From the NCBI GenBank assembly GCA_000424365.1, contig AUJT01000030.1:1139-45827 (forward strand): a stretch of DNA of 44,689 nt, read 5' to 3'. The position numbers and the translations under genes are program-made. The notes beneath the pieces are model-generated. The model searched no databases. It was not told where the DNA came from and worked only from the letters and a program-made list of their open reading frames with translations. Position 1 is the first letter of the stretch. Each line of letters starts with the position of its first letter. Origin of the DNA: Lachnospiraceae bacterium NK4A144 (GTDB taxonomy: Bacteria; Bacillota; Clostridia; Lachnospirales; Lachnospiraceae). This document shows positions 24,203 to 32,406 of this stretch, in pieces.

Positions 24203-24220
24203 ACTGTTCAGATTTCATGT

Positions 24221-25549
24221 TCAATTTTTTACCGTATAGCTGCCTGTTAAATTGCTGCCGGTAAAAGTGATCTTTTTACTTGCAGTATCATAGTAGTATT
24301 CTGTTTTCTTTGCAGTGTACGGTTTTTTGTTAATGGAAACCTTTACAGAACGAAGGCTACCGTCTTTCTTTTTCTTAATAGTAACAGTATCGGCGTTTGA
24401 AACCGTGTAGGGCTTAACTGTAAAGGTTAAGGCATTTGATCCCTTGGTTGCATTCTTAACAGCCTTGTTTATTGCCTTATCTGCACCTTTCAGAGATTTG
24501 ATCTGGATCGTATGCTTCTTTTTATTGATCACAGCCTTTTGAACCTCGTACTGTGCTCCATTATATGTAACAGCAATTCCTCCAAAGTTTGAAAGACCGA
24601 GTTTTGATCTTCCCCAGAAAGGAATCTCATGGCAGTAGGTGAAACCAAATTCGCCTCTTGTGTCTGTTGAGGAACCGGAAGGCTGGTTTAAGCCTGAGGA
24701 ATCATTAGAAGTATTAATGACGTAGGAAAAAACATTGTAAATTGTCGGGTCATTGGTCGTTAAAATATTAGTGACATAAACATAGTAGGTTCCAGCTTCG
24801 AGATCCTTTGTGACGGTTTCGCCGGTTGTTACACTTTTTTCGATAAATTTCTTCTCACGTGAGCTGTCATAGACATAGAGATGCGCATCGTTTCCCTTGA
24901 AAGATGTCTGTGTAAATGTAAAAGTAGTATCTTTGGTCGCAATCAGCTTGTACCAGTCTTCAGTGTTGTTTGAACCGAGTATACCGTGACAGGGAGTTCC
25001 CTGAGCGATGTCGTTTGCATTTGTATAGGAATCGTTGAATGTATCCGGATTCTCATAATCTTCGACAAATGTCTGATAATTTTTGTCAGTGTCTACAGTA
25101 GAAAGTTTGAATGTAAGTGTACCGTCAACATCCCAGTTTGCACTTATTCTGAGATAGTAAGTACCTTTTCTAAGACCTGCATAATCAGAGTCCATATCAG
25201 AATGATTTGGATAAATGTCGCAGAGCTCCAGTCCGTTCTTATCATAGATTTTTAGATCAGGATTATAAGCTGTACTGGTTTCAAAAGATCCGGTGAGATT
25301 GCATATGGCTGATTGATCTAAAGTGAATTTATACCATATATATCTTTTGCCTGAAGAGACCGTTTTAAAGGTGTGTTTCTTTTCGGTTCCGAGGGTGTAA
25401 GTCTCAGCATTATCCGGGATGCTTTCATTGCAGATAACAGATGATGATACCTCACTTGCGAAAACAGGCGCACTGACTGTTCCGGAAGCAGAAACGAGAA
25501 GCGCAGAGCTTAGCAGAAGCGCTAGGAACTTGTGGTTTTTTCGTGTCAT
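24221..25549 (-). CDS. Secreted protein with PPC-like beta domains
   Basis: A 442-aa protein with a signal peptide (MTRKNHK, hydrophobic core, cut after VFA). Two bacterial pre-peptidase C-terminal-like (PPC) beta-sandwich domains are visible at about residues 42-150 (YIWYKFTLDQ, PDLKIYDKNG, LRKGTYYLRI) and 168-275 (DWYKLIATKD, AHLYVYDSS, LEAGTYYVYV). The last 85 residues, from KADKAINKAVKN to GSYTVKN, are a Lys-rich module like residues about 110-210 of the surface protein at 7259-9973. There is no catalytic domain, so it may be a wall-associated or secreted binding protein. Start: AAGGAG in the right place on the minus strand. It is convergent with array 2 and ends at the shared terminator. 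Confidence 0.75.
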   Translation of the reverse strand: MTRKNHKFLALLLSSALLVSASGTVSAPVFASEVSSSVICNESIPDNAETYTLGTEKKHTFKTVSSGKRYIWYKFTLDQSAICNLTGSFETSTAYNPDLKIYDKNGLELCDIYPNHSDMDSDYAGLRKGTYYLRISANWDVDGTLTFKLSTVDTDKNYQTFVEDYENPDTFNDSYTNANDIAQGTPCHGILGSNNTEDWYKLIATKDTTFTFTQTSFKGNDAHLYVYDSSREKKFIEKSVTTGETVTKDLEAGTYYVYVTNILTTNDPTIYNVFSYVINTSNDSSGLNQPSGSSTDTRGEFGFTYCHEIPFWGRSKLGLSNFGGIAVTYNGAQYEVQKAVINKKKHTIQIKSLKGADKAINKAVKNATKGSNALTFTVKPYTVSNADTVTIKKKKDGSLRSVKVSINKKPYTAKKTEYYYDTASKKITFTGSNLTGSYTVKN

Positions 25550-25592
25550 GATAACTCTCCTTATTGGTTTATAGTTTATACCCGTGTAACAT

Positions 25593-25628
25593 TTAACTCA
25601 GTCGGAGTATGGATCCGCCGTGAGTTAA
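25593..25628. promoter_or_regulatory. Inverted repeat upstream of the PPC-protein gene
   Basis: TTAACTCA (25593-25600) pairs with TGAGTTAA (25621-25628), with an inner CGGA/TCCG pair. It lies about 45-80 bases before the minus-strand start at 25549, where an operator or a 5' UTR hairpin could sit. No regulator can be assigned. Confidence 0.35.
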
Positions 25629-25660
25629 CCCCTCAAATTGTGCGGCGAAAGGACAGAAAG

Positions 25661-25695
25661 TACTTTTTGCCACTTACATCATTATTTTGTATAAA
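25661..25695 (+). promoter_or_regulatory. Partial fourth copy of the TACTTTTTGCC box
   Basis: TACTTTTTGCC at 25661-25671 matches the core of the three island boxes but lacks the TAAAA that follows there. TATAAA at 25690-25695 lies 29 bases downstream, a different spacing. Only an HD-GYP relic lies downstream. It may be a decayed site or chance. Confidence 0.3.
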
Positions 25696-25874
25696 AATAA
25701 ATGCAATGTCCAATTAATTATAAAAAAAGAGCCTGATTATGTCAAAAACGAATTTGCCGGAAAAGAATAATTCACTTGATTGAAAATCATGCAAAGTAGG
25801 ATGGAAAAACTGTTTTTTTAGAAAGAATGATGAGTAAAATGTAGAAAAAAATTTGTTATTATGAGGGTAGAAAA

Positions 25875-26073
25875 GGTGACGACATACCGCTGATAGCCAG
25901 GATGATATGTGTTGCGGATGCTTTTGATGCGATGAATTCAAACAGGGTTTACAGACAGAAGCTTCCTGCAGAAAAAAATCGTAGAAGAAATTGAGAAAAA
26001 TAAAGGAAAGCAGTTTGATCCAAAGATCGCTGATATCTTCCTCCGATTATTAAAAGAGGGAAAGATAAAATGA
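25875..26073 (+). pseudogene. Relic of an HD-GYP (cyclic-di-GMP phosphodiesterase-like) gene
   Basis: Only the C-terminal end of an HD-GYP domain remains: DDIPLIARMICVADAFDAM, SNRVYRQKL, then after a one-base insertion in an A-run near 25970-25977, IVEEIEKNKGKQFDPKIADI and LLKEGKIK with a stop at 26071-26073. The VADAFDAM..R.YR segment and G-x-x-F-D-P-x-x-x-x-F form the family's conserved end. The HD and GYP metal-binding parts are missing upstream, and the frame is broken, so no active enzyme is made. Upstream sequence has no recognisable remainder. Confidence 0.85.
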
Positions 26074-26108
26074 TCATATTGAGTAGCTAAGCTCCGATCT
26101 GACAGGAT

Positions 26109-26147
26109 AAAAATGGACAGAACCAGATAAGTTCTGTCCATTTTTTT
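26109..26147 (+). terminator. Strong terminator after the HD-GYP relic
   Basis: Perfect 15-bp stem AAAAATGGACAGAAC with GTTCTGTCCATTTTT around a 7-base loop, followed by more T. It is still intact although the gene before it is broken. Confidence 0.92.
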
Positions 26148-26283
26148 GCACAATAATAGTGATTGATACGTAAAGTATACATAGCTAAATTGTCAGATAA
26201 GATGTATAATTGAAACATAATTGTGTACACTGTGTGAACATATGGTGAACATTCAGTCAAAAATTAAATATGGAGGTGACCTT

Positions 26284-28899
26284 ATGTGGAAAAGAAAAGC
26301 AGCTAGCGCTGTTGTCTGCGTAGTAATGGTTGCTGCTATGACAATTTCAGCATGTCAGAGCAATCAGACAGCACCTGCGCCGGCTACCGGTGGGAGTGAG
26401 GCATCATCTGAAAGTGCAGGAGGAGCAGCTTCTTCCGGTGATTATCAGGACGGAACCTACACAGCGAGTGAGCAGGGCTTTGCAGGCGAAGTTAGCGCTA
26501 CTGTAGTTATCGAGGGTGGACAGATCAAAGATGTTCAGATCGAGGGTAAGGACGAGACACCTGATAAGGGTGGCGCTGCTATCGAAGAAATGCAGCCAAA
26601 GATCCTTGAGGCTCAGTCAGCAGAGGTTGATTCGGTAACGGGAGCAACAATTACTTCCGATGCTGTAAAGAAAGCTGTAGCGGCAGCTCTCGAGCAGGCA
26701 AAGAGCGGCGCTGCAGCTTCAAGTGATGCGGGCTCAGGTTCAGGCCCCGCAGCCGTAACATATACGGCAGGAACTTATACAGGAACAGGTAGCGGTTACA
26801 ATGGTCCTGTAGAAGTAAGTGTTACATTTGGTGAGGACAAGATCGAAAATATCGAAGTAACATCAAGCCATGAAACAGAGCATGTTGGAACCCCGGCATT
26901 TGACATCATGATCCCGCAGATGGTGGAAGCTAACGGCACAGGTGTCGATGCGATCTCCGGAGCTACATTTACCAGCCGGGCACTTAAGGAAGCTGTAAAT
27001 GCAGCAGCAGAGGAAGCAGGAGTTTCAGACGCAAGCGCTTTCCAGAAGGCAAGCGTTGAGTCATCGGTTCAGGACAATGTTGAAGACACATGGGATGTTG
27101 TAGTAGTAGGTGCCGGCGGTGCCGGAATCTCCGCAGCAGCTCAGGCAGCAATGGACGGAAACACTGTTCTCGTTATTGAGAAGAATGCTGAGATCGGTGG
27201 TAATACACTTGTATCCGGCGGACAGTATCAGAGTGTCATGAAGTATCTCGTATGGGATGAGAATGACCCGGATGCTACCACAGGTACCGGATACGACGGA
27301 AATACCTATGATAAGGTAAAGTCAGTTCAGGGATGTATCGACGAGCTGAAGACCATCTATAACTGGTCAGAGGATGAGTTTGATGCAGATTACTACAAAG
27401 ATAATGAATATGTAGCAGGTGACATCAAAGAGCTTTCAAAGCACGGCGTACATAAGGATTATCTCCCTGTACTTCAGGATCTGAAGAAAGAGATCAAGGC
27501 TTATCTTGATTGGGCAGAGCCTCAGATTAAGAAAGGAACACCTGAGAATCAGCTTACGCTTTTCTCAACACTTAACCTGCATATCTTCCAGACCTACTAT
27601 GGCGGACTCAGACAGAGTGCTGATAAGTCAGAGTGGATCTATGGAGATGTAAACCTCGTTAAGCAGTTCATCGAGGATGGACAGGATGTAAAGCCGTGGT
27701 TAGAGGAACTCGGTGCTACATTTGTAGAGGATACTCAGCCGACACTTATCGGTGCTCTCTGGTATCGTGAAAATCAGTTCATCGGCGCAAATGTAGATGC
27801 AGACGGAGATGGAACACCTGAGGAATACGAAGGACGCTGGGGAACATACTTCATGGCTCCGAGAACAGCTCTCCTAAATGCAAATGAGAAAAACGAGATC
27901 TTTACACGTACAACTGCCAAGGAACTCATCGTTGACGGCGGCAAGGTTACAGGTGTAAAGGCTGAGCGTTCTGATGGTTCGGAAGTTATTGCACATGCGA
28001 ATAAGGGCGTTATCCTTGCAACAGGTGGTTACGCAGCAAATATCAGCATGGTTCTTGAGACAAATAAGTACTGGTCAACAGATTATCTGTCCGATAAGAC
28101 AACAACGACTAACCGCTCATCTCTCCAGGGTGATGGTATCAAAATGGCTGAAGCAGCAGGCGCTGACATCACAGGTACAGGCTGGACACAGCTCATGCCT
28201 ATCTCTTGGGTAGATAATGGAAACCTCGCATTCGGCGGTGGTGACTATGCGATCTATCTCAATCCTGAGACAGGTAAGAGATTTGTAGATGAGACATCAG
28301 AGCGTGACGTTCTCTCACTCAGCGAGTTCAAGAACGGTATCGAGCACAATGGTGTAAAGGGTGTATTTATAGAAATCGCAAATGCAGAAGTACCGATTCC
28401 TGGCCCGTATCCGTATAAGGATGAGGATGTTGAGTGGAGACAGTACGTAAGAACAGTTGATCAGCTCGGCGACCTCTTCAAGGAGCTTGGACTTCCGACA
28501 GATGCTGATACAGTTAGAGCTACTATCGAGAACTATGACAACGCTATCATGAAGGGTGAGCAGCCTGAAGGCGTTGATAAGAAGCAGTTCTCAGCTCTTA
28601 TCGGCTCAGCAGAGAAGAAGGAAGACGGTTCATACGATGCATCAACCTACAAGCTTGACGGTGTAAAGCTTCGTGTAAGAATGATGGCACCTTCAACACA
28701 CCATACAATGGGTGGTATCAAGGTTGATACAGAGCGTCATGTACTTGATACAGATGGAAATGTCATCGAAGGTCTTTACGCAGCAGGAGAAGTTACCGGT
28801 GGTATCCACGGTGGTAACCGTCTCGGCGGAAACGCTATTACAGAAATCATCGTTTCCGGTAGAACAGCTGCAAAGGCTGTAACAGCTGACAACAAATAA
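26284..28899 (+). CDS. Exported flavoprotein reductase: two FMN-binding domains plus FAD-dependent fumarate-reductase-like domain
   Basis: An 871-aa lipoprotein (signal core ending in ISAC). Two FMN-binding domains cover residues about 55-132 and 159-240; each ends with the covalent flavinylation motif (DSVTGATITS and DAISGATFTS), in which ApbE attaches FMN to the Thr or Ser before GAT. The FAD domain starts near residue 270 with VVVVGAGGAGISAA and ends with the family segment THHTMGGIKVDTERH, then GLYAAGEVTGG and GNRLGGNAITE. Such proteins reduce fumarate, urocanate or similar acceptors outside the cell, often fed by flavin-based electron transfer. ATG at 26284 has GGAGGTGA just upstream. 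Two FMN domains in tandem, where many homologues have one, may extend an electron wire. The acceptor is unknown. Confidence 0.92.
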   Translation: MWKRKAASAVVCVVMVAAMTISACQSNQTAPAPATGGSEASSESAGGAASSGDYQDGTYTASEQGFAGEVSATVVIEGGQIKDVQIEGKDETPDKGGAAIEEMQPKILEAQSAEVDSVTGATITSDAVKKAVAAALEQAKSGAAASSDAGSGSGPAAVTYTAGTYTGTGSGYNGPVEVSVTFGEDKIENIEVTSSHETEHVGTPAFDIMIPQMVEANGTGVDAISGATFTSRALKEAVNAAAEEAGVSDASAFQKASVESSVQDNVEDTWDVVVVGAGGAGISAAAQAAMDGNTVLVIEKNAEIGGNTLVSGGQYQSVMKYLVWDENDPDATTGTGYDGNTYDKVKSVQGCIDELKTIYNWSEDEFDADYYKDNEYVAGDIKELSKHGVHKDYLPVLQDLKKEIKAYLDWAEPQIKKGTPENQLTLFSTLNLHIFQTYYGGLRQSADKSEWIYGDVNLVKQFIEDGQDVKPWLEELGATFVEDTQPTLIGALWYRENQFIGANVDADGDGTPEEYEGRWGTYFMAPRTALLNANEKNEIFTRTTAKELIVDGGKVTGVKAERSDGSEVIAHANKGVILATGGYAANISMVLETNKYWSTDYLSDKTTTTNRSSLQGDGIKMAEAAGADITGTGWTQLMPISWVDNGNLAFGGGDYAIYLNPETGKRFVDETSERDVLSLSEFKNGIEHNGVKGVFIEIANAEVPIPGPYPYKDEDVEWRQYVRTVDQLGDLFKELGLPTDADTVRATIENYDNAIMKGEQPEGVDKKQFSALIGSAEKKEDGSYDASTYKLDGVKLRVRMMAPSTHHTMGGIKVDTERHVLDTDGNVIEGLYAAGEVTGGIHGGNRLGGNAITEIIVSGRTAAKAVTADNK

Positions 28900-28931
28900 A
28901 GCTATCCCGCATTAGAAAGACAAGCGTGTAG

Positions 28932-28979
28932 ATCAAAAGGACAGTTTCTTGGTTTGGCTCAGGAAACTGTCCTTTTTGA
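28932..28979 (+). terminator. Terminator after the flavoprotein gene
   Basis: AAAAGGACAGTTTC (28935-28948) pairs with GAAACTGTCCTTTT (28963-28976), followed by T. It isolates the flavoprotein gene from the DHH gene downstream. Confidence 0.92.
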
Positions 28980-29002
28980 TAATATCGTGTCGGAGGTAAA
29001 AC

Positions 29003-30514
29003 ATGGAGCTAAAAGAACTGCTTAAATATGATGATATCGTGATCCAGTGTCATGACAATCCTGATGCAGATGCCCTGTCCTCAGGCTATGCATTATATTG
29101 GTATTTCAAGCATTTTGGAAAAAACGTGCGTTTCATATATCGCGGAAGAAATCCCGTAAATAAGAGCAATCTCCGGATCATGATAGATGAGCTGAATGTA
29201 CCGGTGAGCTATGAGCCGGATTTCTCGGAAAAACCAACACTTCTGATAACTGTTGACTGTCAGTATGGGCAAAAAAATGTCACTACTACGGAAGCATCAA
29301 ATGTAGCAGTCATAGATCACCACAATTATGTAACGGAGCCGGACTGTCCTTTTGAGATACGAAATAAACTCGGAAGCTGCGCGACATTGGTCTGGGATAT
29401 GATGAAAAATGAAGGCATTACGGTAGACGATGAGCCGTTATTGTCTACTGCACTTTATTATGGCCTCTATACCGATACAAATCATCTGTCAGAAGTGTCA
29501 CATCCTCTGGATCGCGACATGATAGATGAGCTTTCGGTACAAAAGAGCGTCATCACAAAGATGAACAATTCAAACATATCCATGGATGAATTGCTGATAG
29601 TAGGAAGAGCGATACTTAAAAATGAGTATGTCAAAGACAATAAACTTCTAATATTAAAAACTGAGGCCTGTGATCCCAATATCCTTGGCGTGGTCAGTGA
29701 TTTCTCTATGGAAACTGATACGGTTGATGTGTGCGTGGCTTATTACATTCGACCCGAGGAAGTGAAATTTTCTGTACGGAGCTGCATAAAGGAAGTCCAT
29801 GCAAATGAACTCGCGGCATTCTTGGCAGACGGGATCGGTGGAGGCGGCGGACATATCTACAAAGCCGGAGGAATGATACGTCCGGATGCAATCCCGGAGC
29901 GAGAAGGTCAGTCGATCGAGGACACTATCGACGAGCTGATAAAAGAACGGTTGAAAAGCTATTTTGAAAAATACGAGGTTCTTTACGCTGAGAAAACAGA
30001 GCTTGATACATCTGATATGGAAAAGTACGAAAAACTGCCGCAGGAACTGGGGGTAGTTAAGCTTACAGACATTTTTCCGGCAGGAACTACAGTTGAGATA
30101 CGTACACTGGAAGGTGATATAAGCGTAAAGATCGATGAAAACATATATCTGATGATAGGCGTAGAGGGCGAGATCTATCCAATAAAGAAAGAAAAACTGG
30201 AAAAGAGCTACATCTTAAAGGGGGAGCCTTACGAACGGGAACTTGAGTATCCGCCAAAGATCAAAAATCTTCAGACGGAAGAGAGCAAGACAGTACTGCC
30301 TTTTGCAAAAACCGTGCTCAGTACCGCAACCACTGCGATCTATGCGCGACCGCTCACAAAAAGCGTTAAACTCTTCACAGCATGGGATACGGAAAAATAC
30401 TACTCAGGAGAGCCGGGAGATTATATTGCAGTCAGAGAGGATGACGCTCATGATATCTATGTGATCCGTAAAGATCTGTTCCCAAAGCTTTATCGAAAAG
30501 TTGAGAATGATTGA
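29003..30514 (+). CDS. DHH-family phosphoesterase (NrnA/RecJ-like) with extra C-terminal domain
   Basis: A 503-aa protein. The DHH catalytic motifs are present: HDNPDADALSSG near residue 17, TVDCQYGQ, VIDHHNY near residue 101, and the DHHA1 substrate motif GGGGHIYKAGG near residue 282. Known single-module members (NrnA) hydrolyse nanoRNA, pAp or linear cyclic-dinucleotide products with manganese. About 150 extra C-terminal residues follow, including SGEPGDYIAVREDD and then DIYVIRKDLFPKLY, a PGDYI-type module I cannot assign. Start: SD CGGAGG 6-8 bases upstream. The TIR-protein gene starts 26 bases after its stop, so the two are probably co-transcribed. A role in nucleotide-signal turnover is plausible but unproven. 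Confidence 0.85.
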   Translation: MELKELLKYDDIVIQCHDNPDADALSSGYALYWYFKHFGKNVRFIYRGRNPVNKSNLRIMIDELNVPVSYEPDFSEKPTLLITVDCQYGQKNVTTTEASNVAVIDHHNYVTEPDCPFEIRNKLGSCATLVWDMMKNEGITVDDEPLLSTALYYGLYTDTNHLSEVSHPLDRDMIDELSVQKSVITKMNNSNISMDELLIVGRAILKNEYVKDNKLLILKTEACDPNILGVVSDFSMETDTVDVCVAYYIRPEEVKFSVRSCIKEVHANELAAFLADGIGGGGGHIYKAGGMIRPDAIPEREGQSIEDTIDELIKERLKSYFEKYEVLYAEKTELDTSDMEKYEKLPQELGVVKLTDIFPAGTTVEIRTLEGDISVKIDENIYLMIGVEGEIYPIKKEKLEKSYILKGEPYERELEYPPKIKNLQTEESKTVLPFAKTVLSTATTAIYARPLTKSVKLFTAWDTEKYYSGEPGDYIAVREDDAHDIYVIRKDLFPKLYRKVEND

Positions 30515-30540
30515 CGTAAGTATACGCGAGGTGCAGGACC

Positions 30541-32271
30541 ATGAATAAGTCAAAGCATTACAATGCGTTTATTAGCTATAGACATTCACAATTAGACAGT
30601 TCAGTGGCTATATCACTCCATCGAAAGCTGGAGCGGTTCAGGCTGCCTACGAATCTACGAAAAGACTATCCGAAGGACAAGTGGAAGATCGAGAGAGTTT
30701 TCAGAGATGAGGATGAGCTTCCGTTAGCAGATAATCTTTCTGATCCAATAGAGGAAGCACTGAAAAACAGCGACTTTCTCATTGTCATTTGTACACCAAG
30801 ACTTCCGGAATCCAAGTGGTGCGCAAAGGAGATAGAAATCTTTAAAAAGCTCCACGGTCAGGATCATATCCTGGCGGTACTTGCAGAAGGTGAACCGGAG
30901 GACTCATTTCCCGAGGCGATATGCTATAAAGAAGTTGAGAAAGTTGATGAAAACGGGAATCGGACCGTTGAAAGAGTAAGCATAGAGCCATTGGCAGCGG
31001 ATGCCCGCTCTGATGATCCGCGAAAAAGAAGCAAGATGCTGGATGATGCTGTTTTACGTATGGCTGCACCCATGTACGGACTCGGGTATGATGACCTGAA
31101 GCAGAGACATCGTGAGCAGAGGATAAAGCGGATAGCAGCTGCAAGCGCTCTGGCAGCGGGAGTGTTCTTTGTATTCGGTCTCGTCTGCATGATACTCGGG
31201 CTAAAGATCAATTCTCAGAAAAATCTCATAGCCGAGCAGCATGTGAAACTTGAGAAACAGTATAGAGAAGAACAGATAAAATATGCGGAGTCAATGGCAG
31301 TTGTCACGGACACTTTGCTCAAGGAAGGCCTTAGGCAGGATGCGGTGTATGCTGCGCGTGACGCTATGCCGGACAGTATGAGTGATGAAAATGTTCCCTA
31401 TGTACCATCGACTCAGCATGCTCTTTGCAAGGCACTTGGCAAATACACCATGTACAATTACGTACCTGTAGGAAAAGAGAAATTGCCGGAAAACGACGAT
31501 TTCTGGAATGATCCGGGAGAATACAGATCACTTGAGAGTAGCCTTGCGGATCAATATGTGATAATGGCCGAGGAAAGAGACGATTCCAAAGTTATCATTT
31601 TGACCAGCAGCTGCCGTCTGTATCTCTATGATCCTGCAGAAAACTTATTGCTTGATTATACCTACACATGGTTTTCTGATCCGCCAACAGAGTATGTTTT
31701 GGGCGCATCATTGCAGGATGACAAGCTGTATATATGGTTCTCGGATGCGGATTATATGGCAGTTTATGAATGGATCGGAATCGAGGATTATGAAAAAGCA
31801 GGATCCATCAGCTATGAAGAACGTAGGGAAAAGATCGGGACTCGCATAGACGACGGAGAAGAAGTGGTCTCCGATGACGGGAAATATATCATGACTACCG
31901 GCTCAAATCATACGCTTGTGCTCAAAGACGCAGAAACAAAAGAAATCACAAAAACTCTGTATGACATGAGAGGTGGATACACGGCTTTAAAAGAATTGCC
32001 CGGTATAGGCGGATACATGCTTGTATCTGACGGCAAATACTCCTATCAGCTGGATCAGGATTTGAATATCATAGCAGAAGTGCCGTACTATTATGATTAC
32101 GACGCCGGCAAAAAAGCATTTCTCCAATACAATTATGTATCAGAAGCAAAAAACTATGATCTTTACAGCGTAAAAGCAGTATCCTATGACGAGCTGATAA
32201 AAGATGCCGACGATCTCTTATCTGATTACAAACCATCAGAGGAAGTGCAGGAAAGATACGGAATTAAATAA
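30541..32271 (+). CDS. TIR-domain transmembrane protein with beta-propeller-like C-terminus
   Basis: A 576-aa protein. The N-terminal TIR fold (about 5-150) starts NAFISYRHSQLDSSVAISLH; E97 in SKWCAKEIE sits where the NADase Glu of TIR domains lies. A long loop leads to one transmembrane helix (about 197-220, AASALAAGVFFVFGLVCMIL) and a short coiled segment (AEQHVKLEKQYREEQIKYAE). The remaining 300 or so residues have repeated strands such as KVIILTSSCRLYLYDPAENL, like a beta-propeller sensor. The TIR domain is cytoplasmic and the propeller probably outside. It follows a DHH gene by 26 bases. It may be a defence or signalling receptor; such proteins are common in Lachnospiraceae and largely uncharacterised. 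NADase activity is inferred from the Glu only. Confidence 0.8.
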   Translation: MNKSKHYNAFISYRHSQLDSSVAISLHRKLERFRLPTNLRKDYPKDKWKIERVFRDEDELPLADNLSDPIEEALKNSDFLIVICTPRLPESKWCAKEIEIFKKLHGQDHILAVLAEGEPEDSFPEAICYKEVEKVDENGNRTVERVSIEPLAADARSDDPRKRSKMLDDAVLRMAAPMYGLGYDDLKQRHREQRIKRIAAASALAAGVFFVFGLVCMILGLKINSQKNLIAEQHVKLEKQYREEQIKYAESMAVVTDTLLKEGLRQDAVYAARDAMPDSMSDENVPYVPSTQHALCKALGKYTMYNYVPVGKEKLPENDDFWNDPGEYRSLESSLADQYVIMAEERDDSKVIILTSSCRLYLYDPAENLLLDYTYTWFSDPPTEYVLGASLQDDKLYIWFSDADYMAVYEWIGIEDYEKAGSISYEERREKIGTRIDDGEEVVSDDGKYIMTTGSNHTLVLKDAETKEITKTLYDMRGGYTALKELPGIGGYMLVSDGKYSYQLDQDLNIIAEVPYYYDYDAGKKAFLQYNYVSEAKNYDLYSVKAVSYDELIKDADDLLSDYKPSEEVQERYGIK

Positions 32272-32300
32272 ACTGTCAAAAAAGAGTACATTGAGTTAGA

Positions 32301-32345
32301 ATGATGACTGGGTCAAAAGTATTTTTGTCCCTGTCATCATTTTTG
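32301..32345. repeat. 40-base palindromic repeat (ATGATG...CATCAT), terminator-like copy
   Basis: Left arm ATGATGACTGGGTCAAAA, right arm TTTTTGTCCCTGTCATCAT, two mismatches, then five T. A related copy lies at 43181-43220, so this is a dispersed palindrome that here may also terminate the TIR gene. Confidence 0.7.
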
Positions 32346-32406
32346 TGTGCACTTAAGAGACCGCACAAAAAAGAAGAAATAAAGAATTGAAAGGCAGCAC
32401 TAAGTA

